Program-made: the position numbers and the translations under genes
DNA from: Typhlomys cinereus
Lineage: Eukaryota > Chordata > Mammalia > Rodentia > Platacanthomyidae
Length of the DNA: 64,000 nucleotides
Assembly: GCA_023101885.1 (NCBI GenBank)
Contig: JALPQD010000076.1
Span: 1,692,397 to 1,756,396 of the forward strand
Reading direction: 5' to 3'
Part shown: positions 63,770-64,000 of the stretch, piece by piece
How positions within the stretch are numbered: position 1 is the stretch's first letter
Layout of the letters: the number at the start of each line of letters is the position of its first letter
The notes under the pieces: model-generated
Seen by the model: only the letters and a program-made list of their open reading frames with translations
What the model was told of the DNA's origin: nothing
Databases searched by the model: none

Positions 63770-64000
63770 TTGCAGGAATTATGATAAACAAAAAAAAATG
63801 AGTCTCAACAAATCACACGACTGATCCCTCTAATATGAAGATGAAGGACATGTAGCACTAGCCCCGGTACAGGGACAGATCAGGAACTAGTTTTGCACGA
63901 ACATGGGGTGTCCTGTGGTAAGAAGCCTGAGGGAACCTCTGGGGCTGGTAGATTCCTGTGGTGGCTCTAAAACCTCTTGTCTGTAGCTTCAGATATGTGC
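63770..64000. other. no recognisable feature at the right edge
   Basis: Short unrecognised sequence up to the end of the window. Confidence 0.4.

Overview
The window reads as nuclear DNA of a myomorph rodent. It is packed with short interspersed elements of the B1, ID, B4 (ID+B1), B3 and B2 types, rodent-style L1 LINEs with a purine/G-rich 3' UTR, hAT-type non-autonomous DNA elements and very long microsatellites. The youngest SINEs carry a B2-like tRNA head but a CpG-rich body unlike the standard mouse or rat B2, so a rodent other than mouse or rat (a spalacid, jerboa or similar lineage) is plausible. That species guess is inference.

I recognise no intact protein-coding gene. Most long open frames are translations of simple repeats or lie inside transposons. 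Two CpG-rich, apparently single-copy patches could be promoters or first exons. The first (about 26.2-27.1 kb) contains two RFX-type X-boxes 32 bp apart and is followed by an open frame starting with ATG at 26614. The second (about 36.2-37.0 kb) has, on the minus strand, an open frame that begins with a signal-peptide-like segment and has a kappa-B motif just upstream of its ATG.

Layout. 0-9 kb: old SINE, L1 and hAT fragments, one young SINE and a GGAA tract. 10-25 kb: young SINEs at 10.4, 11.6 and 24.9 kb, two copies of an LTR-like repeat at 13.6 and 15.0 kb, two polypurine tracts of nearly 400 bp at 17.5 and 19.7 kb, and an L1 with an inverted 5' part at 22.3-23.8 kb. 25-40 kb: the two CpG patches, an hAT element broken by an antisense copy of its own family and by an L1 tail, an L1 3' UTR, and a solo LTR with a perfect 6-bp target duplication (38.67-39.14 kb). 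40-55 kb: three more young SINEs and one fossil L1 ORF2 cut into pieces by later insertions (44.6-48.5 kb). 55-64 kb: a 4.4-kb 5'-truncated L1 on the minus strand, with a 17-bp target duplication, sitting inside an hAT element; then more hAT and related repeats and a roughly 510-bp direct duplication.

Nothing here looks like an operon or a multi-gene system. The information is mostly a layered insertion history, readable from target-site duplications and nesting, plus two candidate regulatory islands. Family names are given from recalled consensus features without a database search, and boundaries without a stated target duplication are approximate.
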